Positions 22,922-31,520 of a stretch of DNA of 64,000 nt are shown piece by piece (within the stretch, counting starts at the first letter, position 1; each line of letters starts with the position of its first letter). The stretch spans positions 62,001 to 126,000 of the forward strand of contig CAVXLN010000008.1 in NCBI GenBank assembly GCA_963762435.1. The letters are read 5' to 3'. The notes under the pieces were generated by a model, which saw only the letters and a list, made by a program, of their open reading frames with translations, ran no database searches and was not told the DNA's origin. Source of the stretch: JAXDMU01 sp963762435. Lineage in GTDB: Bacteria; Pseudomonadota; Alphaproteobacteria; ATCC43930; CGMCC-115725. The translations under genes were made by a program, and so were the position numbers.

Positions 22922-22947
22922 GATACCAATCGCCAGCGATTGGTATC
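22922..22947. terminator. Hairpin between convergent genes
   Basis: GATACCAATCGC pairs perfectly with GCGATTGGTATC around a two-base loop. It lies between the convergent acyltransferase and SDR genes and overlaps the last bases of the SDR stop. Bidirectional terminator likely. Another hairpin (GGTCGC/GCGACC) lies near 22865. Confidence 0.65.
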
Positions 22948-23722
22948 AGATCACCACCGGATAGACGCCGCCATCCATCGCGAGCGTGGCGCCGGTGACG
23001 TAAGAGGCGCGGCCCGAGGCCAGGAACAGCACGGCATCGGCGATCTCCTCGGCGCTCGCCATGCGGCCCAGCGGCAGGCGCGCGACGGCCTTGGCGCGCG
23101 CCTGGTCGATCGTGATGCCGGCGACCTTGGCATCGGCGGCAAGGCCCTCGTTGACGCGATCCGTCTCGGTCAAGCCCGGGCTGACGGCGACCACGCGCAC
23201 GCCGGTACCGGCATAGGCATTGCCGAGCCCGGCCGTCGCCAGCATCAGGGCCGCATTGGCGGCCCCGCCGGCGAGATGGACCGGAGATGCCACCTTGCCG
23301 CCGGCGCCGATGACATTGACGATGACGCCGCGCCCGCGCTCAGCCATGCGCTTCACGACCGGGTCGACGACATTGATGGTGGTGAAATATTTGGCGTCCA
23401 TCGCATCGCGCCAAGCCTTGGGCGAGAGGTCGCCATGCGGCGTGCGGCGGGCGGCACCGGCCGAATTGACCAGGATGTCGATCGGCCCGATCTCGGCCTC
23501 GACAGCCTCGACCATGGCGCCGGCAGCATCGGCATCGATGAGATCGACAGTGATGCCGTAAAGCCCCGGCACCAGCACCTTGGCGCGCTCGATATTCTCC
23601 GGCGCGCGCGAGCAGATGGCGACCTTGGCCCCTTCCTCGGCGAAGGCCTTGGCGCAGGCGAAACCGATCCCCTTCGACCCGCCCGTCACCAGAACGATCT
23701 TATTCTCCAGATCAAGCCGCAT
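22946..23722 (-). CDS. SDR family protein with altered catalytic residues
   Basis: A 258-residue Rossmann-fold protein: VLVTGGSKGIGFACAKAF binds NAD(P), VNSAGAARR and VSPGLTETDR are conserved, and LAMDGGVYPV is the usual C-terminus. The catalytic Ser-Tyr-x3-Lys set is not intact: the Tyr position in SPVHLAGGAANAAL reads His and the Lys position Gly. A subgroup of SDRs shares the AG-x-x-x-N-A pattern, so this may be a different chemistry rather than decay. Start at 23722 fits MRLDLENK; the longer frame to 23800 does not look like SDR. Confidence 0.8.
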   Translation of the reverse strand: MRLDLENKIVLVTGGSKGIGFACAKAFAEEGAKVAICSRAPENIERAKVLVPGLYGITVDLIDADAAGAMVEAVEAEIGPIDILVNSAGAARRTPHGDLSPKAWRDAMDAKYFTTINVVDPVVKRMAERGRGVIVNVIGAGGKVASPVHLAGGAANAALMLATAGLGNAYAGTGVRVVAVSPGLTETDRVNEGLAADAKVAGITIDQARAKAVARLPLGRMASAEEIADAVLFLASGRASYVTGATLAMDGGVYPVVI

Positions 23723-23842
23723 CTCGACGATCTCCTCACATTCGACCCGGGTTGATCGTCGCATGAAACGGGCCCGCCGTCCGCCGGCGAAGGGACGCAT
23801 CGCCGGCGAACTTCTGTGGATAAGTTTCTATCCCGGTCTCCC

Positions 23843-23985
23843 TTCGTCATGACCGGGCTCGTCCCGGTCATCCACGTCGGCGATCCGCACTGAAATCAAC
23901 GGCACGAGCGCGGCTTGACGCGGCGGGGACCGTGGCAGCTCCTCGACGTGGATGGCCGGGACGAGCCCGGCCATGACTACGAAGA
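23843..23985. repeat. Inverted pair of REP-like palindromic elements
   Basis: The segment 23843-23880 (containing ATGACCGGG-ctcgt-CCCGGTCAT) is repeated in inverse orientation at 23943-23985 (containing GGCCGGG-acgag-CCCGGCCAT), both flanked by a CCACGTCG word. Such CCGGG-CTCGTCCCGG elements are widespread intergenic repeats in Alphaproteobacteria. They lie in the 287-base gap between the SDR and pirin genes, where I see nothing else. Confidence 0.6.
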
Positions 23986-24009
23986 GGTGCGGACTCCGCG
24001 GCGGATAAC

Positions 24010-24708
24010 TCAGGCGACATCGACGAGCACGAGCTCGGCATCTTCGAGCGCCGTCACGCGCAGCACTTGCTCATTGTCGATGGCGGCACCGTCACGATTG
24101 TCGATGCGGACGCCATTGACCTCGACGGCACCGACGGCCGGCACCAGATAGGCGCGGCGCTTATCGCCGAGCGCATATTCGGCCGTCTCGCCGGCCTTGA
24201 GCGAGGCGCCGAGCACGCGCGCCTCGGCCCGGATCGGCAGCGCCTCCGTGTCGTCGGCAAAGCCGCTGGCCAGCGCCACGAACCGGCCCGAGCGGTCATC
24301 CTTGGGGAAGGGTTTCGCACCCCAGCCGGGCTGACCGCCCTTGCGGGTCGGCTCGATCCAGATCTGGAACAGGGTCGTCGTCTCGGGCTCGAGATTGTAC
24401 TCGGCATGGCGGATGCCGGTGCCGGCACTCATCACCTGAACGTCGCCCGCCTCCGTGCGGCCCTTGTTGCCGAGGCTGTCCTGATGGGTGATCGCCCCTT
24501 TCCGGACATAGGTGATGATCTCCATGTCGGCATGGGGATGGGCCGGGAAACCCGATTGCGGCGCGATCTCGTCGTCGTTCCAGACCCGGAGCGCACCCTG
24601 CTCCATCCGCGCCGGATCATAGTAGTTGGCGAAGGAAAAATGATGCCGGGCATTGAGCCAGCCATGATTGGCATGGCCCAGCGAGGCGAAAGGTCGGCGT
24701 TCGATCAT
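24010..24708 (-). CDS. Pirin family protein (YhhW-like bicupin)
   Basis: A 232-residue bicupin. Metal ligands lie in the N-terminal cupin: FPAHPHADMEIITYV (two His) and GTGIRHAEYN (His, Glu). Members oxidise quercetin in vitro, with the natural substrate unknown. Preferred start ATG 24708 has AAGGA eight bases upstream; ATG 24717 overlaps that site. Divergent from a LysR gene, which probably controls it. Confidence 0.88.
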   Translation of the reverse strand: MIERRPFASLGHANHGWLNARHHFSFANYYDPARMEQGALRVWNDDEIAPQSGFPAHPHADMEIITYVRKGAITHQDSLGNKGRTEAGDVQVMSAGTGIRHAEYNLEPETTTLFQIWIEPTRKGGQPGWGAKPFPKDDRSGRFVALASGFADDTEALPIRAEARVLGASLKAGETAEYALGDKRRAYLVPAVGAVEVNGVRIDNRDGAAIDNEQVLRVTALEDAELVLVDVA

Positions 24709-24771
24709 GGTGAGCATCCTTTAGGAACGTGATGCCGATATAGATATTCACGGCAGCTCAGCGCATAAATA

Positions 24772-24795
24772 GAAACTATGGAAAACCATCGTTTC
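24772..24795. promoter_or_regulatory. Palindromic operator candidate between pirin and lysR
   Basis: Arms GAAACtATGG and CCATcGTTTC flank AAAA (24772-24795); one mismatched pair interrupts a 9-of-10 inverted repeat. It ends five bases before the lysR start, a usual place for autorepression by a LysR protein. Confidence 0.6.
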
Positions 24796-24800
24796 CGAAA

Positions 24801-25700
24801 ATGACCTCCAAGCTGCCCGATCTCGAAGCGCTCGCCATCTTCGCCCGGGTCGTCGAGATGCGCTCCTTCGCGGGTGCCGCCGCCGAACTCGGCCTGTCCA
24901 AGGCCACCATCTCCAAGGCGGTCGGCCGGCTCGAGACGCGGCTGGGCGCCCGGCTCTTCAACCGCAGCTCGCGACGGCTCGCCGTGACCGAGGCCGGCAA
25001 GCGCCTGGCCGAGCGCGCCGCCCACATCCTGGCCGAGGGCGAGGCGGCCGAGGCGGAAACGCTGGCTCAATCCGCCACACCGCGCGGCCTCGTCCGGCTG
25101 GCCGTGCCGATGTCGTTCGGGCTCCGCAAGCTGGCGCCGATCCTGCCGGATTTCCTCGCCGAATATCCCGAGATCTCGATCGATCTGCATCTGAGCGACG
25201 CCACGGTCGATCTCATCGGCGACGGCTTCGATGCGGCGCTCCGGATCGCGACCCTGCCTGACTCCTCCCTGATCGCGCGGCGCATTTGCGGCATCGCCCG
25301 CCATCTCGTGGCCTCGCCTGCCTATCTCGACCGGCACGGAAGGCCAATCCATCCGCTGCATCTGGGCGAGCATGCGTGCCTGGGCTACGCCTATCTGCCG
25401 ACGCCGGATCTCTGGCGTTTTCGCAATGCCGCCGGCGAGGAAGCGTCGGTGCGGCCGGCCGGACCGTTGCGCGCCAATAATGGCGACGCGCTGATGCCGG
25501 CGCTGCTCGCCGGGCTCGGCATCGCGCTGCTGCCCGATTTCATCTATGGCGAGGCCGTCGCCGACGGGCGGCTGGAGCTCGTCATGCCGGAGTGGCTGCT
25601 GCCGCTGGGCGGGCTCTATCTGATGACCCCGGCGGGCGGGCCCCGCCCGGCGCGGATCGAGGCGCTGGCAAGCTTCCTCGCCAAACGCCTGGCCCCCTGA
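24801..25700 (+). CDS. LysR family transcriptional regulator
   Basis: A 299-residue regulator. N-terminal winged HTH (FARVVEMRSFAGAAAELGLSKATISKAVGRLETRLGARLFNRSSRRLAVTEAG) and a periplasmic-binding-protein-like effector domain (about 90-295). Divergent from the pirin gene, which is its likely target. Effector unknown. Confidence 0.93.
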   Translation: MTSKLPDLEALAIFARVVEMRSFAGAAAELGLSKATISKAVGRLETRLGARLFNRSSRRLAVTEAGKRLAERAAHILAEGEAAEAETLAQSATPRGLVRLAVPMSFGLRKLAPILPDFLAEYPEISIDLHLSDATVDLIGDGFDAALRIATLPDSSLIARRICGIARHLVASPAYLDRHGRPIHPLHLGEHACLGYAYLPTPDLWRFRNAAGEEASVRPAGPLRANNGDALMPALLAGLGIALLPDFIYGEAVADGRLELVMPEWLLPLGGLYLMTPAGGPRPARIEALASFLAKRLAP

Positions 25701-25785
25701 GATCCGGGCAGGCTGAAGCGCTCCGCCTCGAAGGGGCGGATGGAATTGGGACGCGGGACCAAGCGGCGCGGGCTGACTCGCCGGC

Positions 25786-26454
25786 TCAGTCGGGCGGCGG
25801 GCCATGCGTCGTCTCATCCATCATGGCGAGCGCCTCGTCCCTGATTTCCTGCCAGGGCCGTGCCGGCACCGGCTGAGCGGGCATGGCAATGTCGAGCGCC
25901 CGCCAATTCTCGGTCAGGTACCAGCCCTTGCCCTGCCAGACATCGCGATTGATGCCGATGCCGAGATCGTCGCAGACGCTCGCCACCATCTCGCCCATCG
26001 AGCGGAGGGCGAGATCGGCTGCGATATCCGGGTCCTCGAGCCGCTCACGGAGATCGGCGAGCAGATGCTCAGCATCGAGGGCTTCGAGCGTGTCGGCGAC
26101 AGCGAACTTGAGTTTGACCTTCTGCCAGCGCGTGCGCAACTCGTCGGCCTGCTGGGTGCGCGCAGCACCCTCAATGGCCGCGTCACGCTTCGCCGCGCTG
26201 TCGGCGAGCTTGGCTTTGAGCGCCAGCGTCAGACGGATCGAGCGCGAGAGCTTGGCGAAGGCCTGATCGACCCGGCCGAGATCGGCAGCCGGGTCCTGCG
26301 CCGCCCGGGCCTGGGCATTCGCCTCGACCAGGCGGACGAGCCGCATGCCGATCTGCGCCAGCTCGCGCAGCATCTCGGCATCCTCGGCTGCTTCGATGCG
26401 GGCAGACTCCGCCCCCGGTCCCCGGGCGGGGTTGGGACTGTCTGCCATCGTCAT
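25786..26454 (-). CDS. Hypothetical helical protein
   Basis: A 222-residue cytoplasmic protein, almost wholly helical, with a segment LSRSIRLTLALKAKLADSAAKRDAA and a C-terminal WYLTENWRALDIAMPAQP. The composition is that of the host, with no recognised domain. GGAGCG precedes ATG 26454; a second ATG at 26448 is close. It borders the putative defence segment. Confidence 0.65.
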   Translation of the reverse strand: MTMADSPNPARGPGAESARIEAAEDAEMLRELAQIGMRLVRLVEANAQARAAQDPAADLGRVDQAFAKLSRSIRLTLALKAKLADSAAKRDAAIEGAARTQQADELRTRWQKVKLKFAVADTLEALDAEHLLADLRERLEDPDIAADLALRSMGEMVASVCDDLGIGINRDVWQGKGWYLTENWRALDIAMPAQPVPARPWQEIRDEALAMMDETTHGPPPD

Positions 26455-26698
26455 CGCTGCGTCGCTCCATTCGTTAATTCAGTGAACGAAAAAAGAACAT
26501 GACGGAGGTTGGCCGGTCAAGATAGTATGGCTCAGGGCTGTGGGTAACTTCCCAGCCGGCCCGCCGGAGCGGGTTACCGGCGGATAGGAGATCCGCGCTC
26601 GGCACTCGAAATGTCTCGCATCCCAACAACGAACGGTTAGCGTTCCTCGCACTGCCTCCCGGATCTTTATGGTAGCGTCCCGCAGTTCGGGAGGGCTC

Positions 26699-28729
26699 GT
26701 GAGCAGCGTCAAGATTTTCACGGTCAAGGCAAGGTCGGACTTCCTCGCCAAACAGGCCAGTGCGCCACCTCTGATGGCATTGGCGGAGTGTGTTTGGAAT
26801 TCGCTCGACGCTGACGCAATGCGTGTCGAGGTTGAATTTGAGAGCGGTCCGCTCGGGCTAGAGCGCATCGTCGTTCGTGACGATGGCACCGGGATGACGT
26901 ACGACGAAGCCCCCGCTCTGTTCGAAGGTCTTGGCGGAAGCTGGAAAGCGCTCGCGGCTCGCACCAAAGCCCGAGGGCGGTTCCTACACGGACGTGAGGG
27001 CAGGGGGCGTTTCAAGGCCTTCGCTCTGGGGCGCGTCGCGGACTGGCGCGTGACCTTTCAGAATGGAGAAGGCCTCAGCAGTTTTCAGGTTAGCGTCCTT
27101 GGGGACGATCTCGGCCGAGGCAGCGTCTCCGAACCTCTCGCGGCCAAGGAGCCGCGAACCGGGGTTGAACTCACCATTTCCGAGCCGCTTAGGGATTTCC
27201 GTAGCCTCTCGGGCGATGAAGGCCGCCAAGGGCTGACAGAAATACTCGCCCCATATCTCCTTCTCTATCCAGACGTGCGAGTGTCCGTGAATGGCGTGCT
27301 GCTCGATGCAGCTGCCGGAGTAGCGCATCGGAAGCCCTATGCTCTCTCACCCATCCAAGATGGCGGCGCCGTACACTCGGTCACTTTGGAGGTCATTGAG
27401 TGGAAGCGCGCTGGGGAGCGGTGCCTCTACCTCTGCGGAGAAAACGGCTTTCCTCTTCTCACGCTCGCCGACCGCCTCCCCATCGCTGACCGCGGCTACT
27501 GCGCATATTTGAAGTCTCCTCTCATCCAGGTGCTGCATGACAGGAATGAGCTTGGTTTAGGCGACCTCAGCGGCCCTATGCGCGACTTGTTGGCCGAAGC
27601 TCGACAAGCCATTCGGGACCATCTTCGGCACCGCGCCGCCGCCGAAGCGCAAGACGTGGTGCAGGTCTGGAAGAACGAGGACGTCTATCCGTACCGCGAG
27701 CCGCCGTCGAACCCCGTTGAGGTGGCCAAGCGCGAGGTCTTCGACATCGTTGCAGTCACTGCCGCTCGGCACATCGAGGATTTCGACCGAACATCTCAAA
27801 TAGGCCGCCGCCTTCAGCTTCGGACGCTTCGAACGGCTGTGGAGCGGGGTGACGAGGAAATTCAATTCGTGCTCGGCGAGGTGGTCAAGTTGCCCAAGCG
27901 CGAGGTGGCTCAGCTGGCGAGCCTGCTTCGTGAAACGTCGCTGTCCGCGATCATTGGTGGAGCTCGTGTCGTCGCGGATCGCCTGAAGGTCATAGAGGGC
28001 CTCGAAGCGCTGGTATTCGAGGAAAAGCACAGTCGCGTCCTTAAGGAGCGAACGCAGCTTCACCGCCTCGTAGCGGAAAACACGTGGCTCTTCGGCGACG
28101 AATTCCACCTCATGGTGGACGATGAGGGATTGACCCGCTGCCTGGCAGAGCATGCCAACGCCCGAAACATGGAAGTCCTCGGAAGCGATCCTGTCCTACA
28201 CCCGACGAAAAAGAGAGGCATCGTGGACCTGATGTTCGGCCGCCAACGTCGCCCGCATGGTGCAACTGAGCTCGAACACCTTGTCGTCGAACTGAAAGCT
28301 CCGAAGGTAACGATACGACAAAAGGAAGTTAGTCAGGTCGAGGGTTACGCGCAGGCTGTAATAAAGGATGCACGTTTCGACAAGGCGAACACTCGTTGGG
28401 TATTCTGCGCACTATCGAAAGAGATCGACGAGGACTACTGCACAAGGGTGCGGCAGATAGAGGGCGAGGATGCTGGAACGATCGCAAGGACGGGGAACCT
28501 GAAGATAATGGTTCGGACATGGGCCTCGGTGTTCAGCGAAAACCGTGCGCGTTTGAAGTTTTTCCAGGATGCGCTGGCGCTGCGTGTCACCCGCGAGGAT
28601 GCGTTGGATCACCTGCGCAAGAGCTACAGCCGCTATTTGCAAGGTGTGCTGGAGTCTCGCGCTGAAGCGGAGAAGGAAGGTGTCGACGAGCTGATTCGGG
28701 ACGACGTTGCGACAACACAGGGTCCATGA
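26699..28729 (+). CDS. GHKL ATPase fused to a PD-(D/E)xK nuclease-like domain
   Basis: A 676-residue protein. The N-terminal Bergerat fold has the N-box E30-C-V-W-N34, G1 box DDGTG (61-65) and a glycine-rich lid GREGRGRFKAF (98-108). A linker of about 250 residues follows. The C-terminal domain (about 440-560) has GIVDLMFGR (Asp510), HLVVELKAP (Glu531, Lys533) and EVSQVEGYAQAV, the D...E-x-K pattern of restriction-type nucleases, closest by eye to DUF4263/Shedu-like domains. GTG 26699 is preceded by GGGAGG. Host-atypical base composition and its HEPN-like neighbour suggest an anti-phage role; this is inference. Confidence 0.72.
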   Translation: MSSVKIFTVKARSDFLAKQASAPPLMALAECVWNSLDADAMRVEVEFESGPLGLERIVVRDDGTGMTYDEAPALFEGLGGSWKALAARTKARGRFLHGREGRGRFKAFALGRVADWRVTFQNGEGLSSFQVSVLGDDLGRGSVSEPLAAKEPRTGVELTISEPLRDFRSLSGDEGRQGLTEILAPYLLLYPDVRVSVNGVLLDAAAGVAHRKPYALSPIQDGGAVHSVTLEVIEWKRAGERCLYLCGENGFPLLTLADRLPIADRGYCAYLKSPLIQVLHDRNELGLGDLSGPMRDLLAEARQAIRDHLRHRAAAEAQDVVQVWKNEDVYPYREPPSNPVEVAKREVFDIVAVTAARHIEDFDRTSQIGRRLQLRTLRTAVERGDEEIQFVLGEVVKLPKREVAQLASLLRETSLSAIIGGARVVADRLKVIEGLEALVFEEKHSRVLKERTQLHRLVAENTWLFGDEFHLMVDDEGLTRCLAEHANARNMEVLGSDPVLHPTKKRGIVDLMFGRQRRPHGATELEHLVVELKAPKVTIRQKEVSQVEGYAQAVIKDARFDKANTRWVFCALSKEIDEDYCTRVRQIEGEDAGTIARTGNLKIMVRTWASVFSENRARLKFFQDALALRVTREDALDHLRKSYSRYLQGVLESRAEAEKEGVDELIRDDVATTQGP

Positions 28730-28753
28730 GCGCCCAGGACACGCCGCAACGAA

Positions 28754-30055
28754 ATGAGGAAGTCACATAGTGCTCCGCTATCGCGTCTTACAGCAGCGGA
28801 AGGCGGAATGGCGGCTGTTGTCGGGAAATTGGTGGAACGGGTGTTGCCATGGAAAGATGTTTTGTTGGCCTATTTCCGGAAGCGGATTATGGGAAGTAAC
28901 GCGCCCTTTCTATTGGACGATGCGGCAATTTTGGCGCTCGCGAACGCGTCGGCGCCGCTTTGCCACTCGAATTGGAAGCTCTATGCCCTAGGCGCGCCTA
29001 TGACGGGAATCGTCGAGGCAGCTTTGCACACAGACACTAGGGTTATCGGCGAGCATCAGCTTGGTCCGCTGAAATTCATCAACACTGTCGCTCACGACCA
29101 TCGTCGAATAGAAGTGCGTCCGGCTATTGTCTTACGCTTCTCCTATTACTTGCCCACACACGGTTTCAAGCCGGCTACGGATACTAGCGATAACCATTAC
29201 CATGCCGGGGACCATTTTGACGAAGCTGCGGCGTTGGCGTCCCTTATCCTGGGCATCCGTCTGCAGGCCGGGCCGATTACCAGGGATTTCGGCCTTCGCG
29301 GGGATCCGCTGGGCACTCCGATCAACGTGAGCGGGATGAAAGCGATGCCCACGCTGTATCCATCCCACAACGCTCCAATGGTGCCGCGCCTCAATAAATC
29401 GGCAAACTTGGCGGACCTGAGCGTCCTGGAGAAGCTCCCCCTTTTGCCGCCAGAGGCAGCAAGCGTCCTCGTTAAGGCCGCACGCGCTTATCAAACTGCC
29501 TTGTGGTTTGCCGACTCTCACCCCGAAATGGCTTGGCTTTTCCTCGTTTCGGCGATTGAAACGGCTGCCAGTCTCTGGGCGAAGACGTATCTTGATGACG
29601 ATGGGTCTTTCTTGCCTGATGCGGTGAGCGAGATCCTCAGGAAACATAATTGCCCTGATTCAGTCGATGAGCCGATGTCGGCCTATTTGAGGGACACCAC
29701 GAGATCTACAAGAAAATTCGTCGCGTTCTTGCTTAGATTTTTGCCGGAACCGCCAATCGACAGACCGGAAAGCGGCTCGCTCCGTGTAAATTTCGATGCT
29801 GGCGATTTAGAAAAGGACTTTAAGTTCGTTTACAAATGTCGGTCACGCGCGCTTCACACAGGAGTTCCCTTTCCGAAAGCCATGTGCTTGCCACGGAACC
29901 CACAACTGAAGGACGAGCGTATTTTTGCATTAGGTATGTCCAGTAGCGGAGCCACATGGGACTTCAGGAAGTATAAGCCGCTTCTCTTCCATCTCTTCGA
30001 GCATATAGCGCGAGGCGCCTTGCTGCGCTGGTACAACTCATTAAATTCGAATTGA
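28754..30055 (+). CDS. Unknown protein ending in a HEPN-like domain
   Basis: A 433-residue protein with no recognised N-terminal family. The C-terminal 180 residues are helical (AYQTALWFADSHPEMAWLFLVSAIETAASLW) and contain VYKCRSRALHTG, where R363-x4-H368 is the HEPN ribonuclease signature in an Apea-like setting. GGAAGG lies just before an ATG at 28808, which may be the true start. It is 24 bases after the ATPase-nuclease gene, with the same lower GC content, so the two are likely one operon. A nuclease effector activated by the ATPase is a reasonable hypothesis. Confidence 0.6.
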   Translation: MRKSHSAPLSRLTAAEGGMAAVVGKLVERVLPWKDVLLAYFRKRIMGSNAPFLLDDAAILALANASAPLCHSNWKLYALGAPMTGIVEAALHTDTRVIGEHQLGPLKFINTVAHDHRRIEVRPAIVLRFSYYLPTHGFKPATDTSDNHYHAGDHFDEAAALASLILGIRLQAGPITRDFGLRGDPLGTPINVSGMKAMPTLYPSHNAPMVPRLNKSANLADLSVLEKLPLLPPEAASVLVKAARAYQTALWFADSHPEMAWLFLVSAIETAASLWAKTYLDDDGSFLPDAVSEILRKHNCPDSVDEPMSAYLRDTTRSTRKFVAFLLRFLPEPPIDRPESGSLRVNFDAGDLEKDFKFVYKCRSRALHTGVPFPKAMCLPRNPQLKDERIFALGMSSSGATWDFRKYKPLLFHLFEHIARGALLRWYNSLNSN

Positions 30056-30204
30056 TCGTGCTGGCTCGAGACGGTGGATGCCTGCCATTGCAAACACTTC
30101 CATTCATCATCAACTCAAAGAGACGGAGCGCCTTAATCTGCCCGTGCTGAGGACCGAGCCGAGGCGCCAGCGAGCCTCCCCACCCAGCGCCCCGCCCCCT
30201 CACC

Positions 30205-30990
30205 TCACGGCATCGGCCGCGCGAACGGATGCGTGCTCGACAGCCCGCCATCCACCGCGATCGCCTGGCCGTTCACATAAGACGCATCATCCGTCGCGAG
30301 GAACAGTGCCGCGGTCGCGATCTCGTGCGGCACGCCGTGGCGCATTAGCGGGTTGAGCTGGCCGATCTTGGCCTCGTTGCCGCGGTCGCGGGCGGCGTCG
30401 AAGAGCGGCTTGGTCATGCCGGTCTCGATCAGGCCGGGGCAGATCGCGTTGATGCGCACGCCGGTGCCGCGCAGCGAGTTGGCCGTGGTCTGGACCAGGC
30501 TGATGACGCCGGCCTTGCTGGCCGCATAGGGATGGCCGGACGCGTTGGCGCGGAGCCCCGCCACCGAGGCGGTGCAGATGATCGAGCCGCTGCCCTGTTT
30601 GATCATGTGCGGGGCCGCGTGCTTCACCGCCAGGAACGGGCCGATCAGATTGACGCGCAGTACCTCGGTCCATTGCTCGACCGTCTGGTCGAACAGCGGC
30701 ACCAGCCCGCCGCCGATGCCGGCATTGGCATAGATCACGTCGATGCCGCCGAACTCGGCGATGGCGCGCGCCACGAAGGCCGCCACATCGCTCTCGCTGC
30801 CGGCATCGGCCGTTTGGGCCAGGCCCTTGCCGCCGGCCGACGCGATCTGGGCCGCCGTTTCATGCACGGCGTCGGTCTTGTCGACCGCGAGGACCGTCGC
30901 CCCTTCGGCCGCGAACAGCAGCGCCGTCGCCCGGCCGATGCCGCTGCCGGCACCCGTGATGATCGCCGTCTTTCCTCGAAGCCGCGCCAT
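30205..30990 (-). CDS. SDR family oxidoreductase
   Basis: A 261-residue classical short-chain dehydrogenase: ITGAGSGIGRATALLF (cofactor), ANAGIGG, IICTASVAG with the catalytic Ser, HPYAASKAGVISL with Tyr and Lys, and a C-terminal YVNGQAIAVDGG. Full catalytic set. Substrate cannot be read. Asp after VLAVD suggests NAD preference. 149 bases without a gene separate it from the defence segment. Confidence 0.92.
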   Translation of the reverse strand: MARLRGKTAIITGAGSGIGRATALLFAAEGATVLAVDKTDAVHETAAQIASAGGKGLAQTADAGSESDVAAFVARAIAEFGGIDVIYANAGIGGGLVPLFDQTVEQWTEVLRVNLIGPFLAVKHAAPHMIKQGSGSIICTASVAGLRANASGHPYAASKAGVISLVQTTANSLRGTGVRINAICPGLIETGMTKPLFDAARDRGNEAKIGQLNPLMRHGVPHEIATAALFLATDDASYVNGQAIAVDGGLSSTHPFARPMP

Positions 30991-31151
30991 GTCTTGCTTC
31001 CTCCACTCGTTTCTGATGCGGCGGCGACTATGCCATTTTTTCGCCGGCTGGTAAGGGGCAGGCAGTGCCTGAATTTGAAATCCGATGGTGACCCAGGGTC
31101 AAAACCCCATCAGGATTGGCGGCCCGGATGAGCGGAGGCTAAGGGCGCTCG

Positions 31152-31520
31152 ATGGCCGAATTGTTCGCCGGCATTCGGTATTATCTGGGCCTGGCCGCCA
31201 TCTTCGGCGTGATCGTCGGCCTGAAGATGCTGTTCGGGATCACGCTCGACGATGTCGATCGGTGGCTCGACGCGCATGCGGACTGGTTCGAGCTCTTTGG
31301 GACGGTGGCGTTCAAAGGGCTGCTCGTCTTCGTCCTGCTGATGTGCCTGCTTCTGATCGGCGGCGAGCTCTATGCCCGGGTGGCGGGCAAGCGTCGGGCT
31401 CCGCGCGGTAAAGGCCGTTCGCGCGAGGCGCCGCGGGTCGAGCGGCCGCTGGGCTTCTGGGGGCTGATCCTGGCGCTGATCGTCGCCTATTTCGCCTATG
31501 TCGGCATTTTCAAGAACTAG
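31152..31520 (+). CDS. Small membrane protein
   Basis: A 122-residue protein with three predicted membrane helices (YYLGLAAIFGVIVGLKMLFG; AFKGLLVFVLLMCLLLIGGELY; FWGLILALIVAYFAYVGIF) and a basic loop of about 25 residues between the second and third. Function unknown. Its stop overlaps the convergent MBL-fold gene by four bases. Confidence 0.7.
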   Translation: MAELFAGIRYYLGLAAIFGVIVGLKMLFGITLDDVDRWLDAHADWFELFGTVAFKGLLVFVLLMCLLLIGGELYARVAGKRRAPRGKGRSREAPRVERPLGFWGLILALIVAYFAYVGIFKN

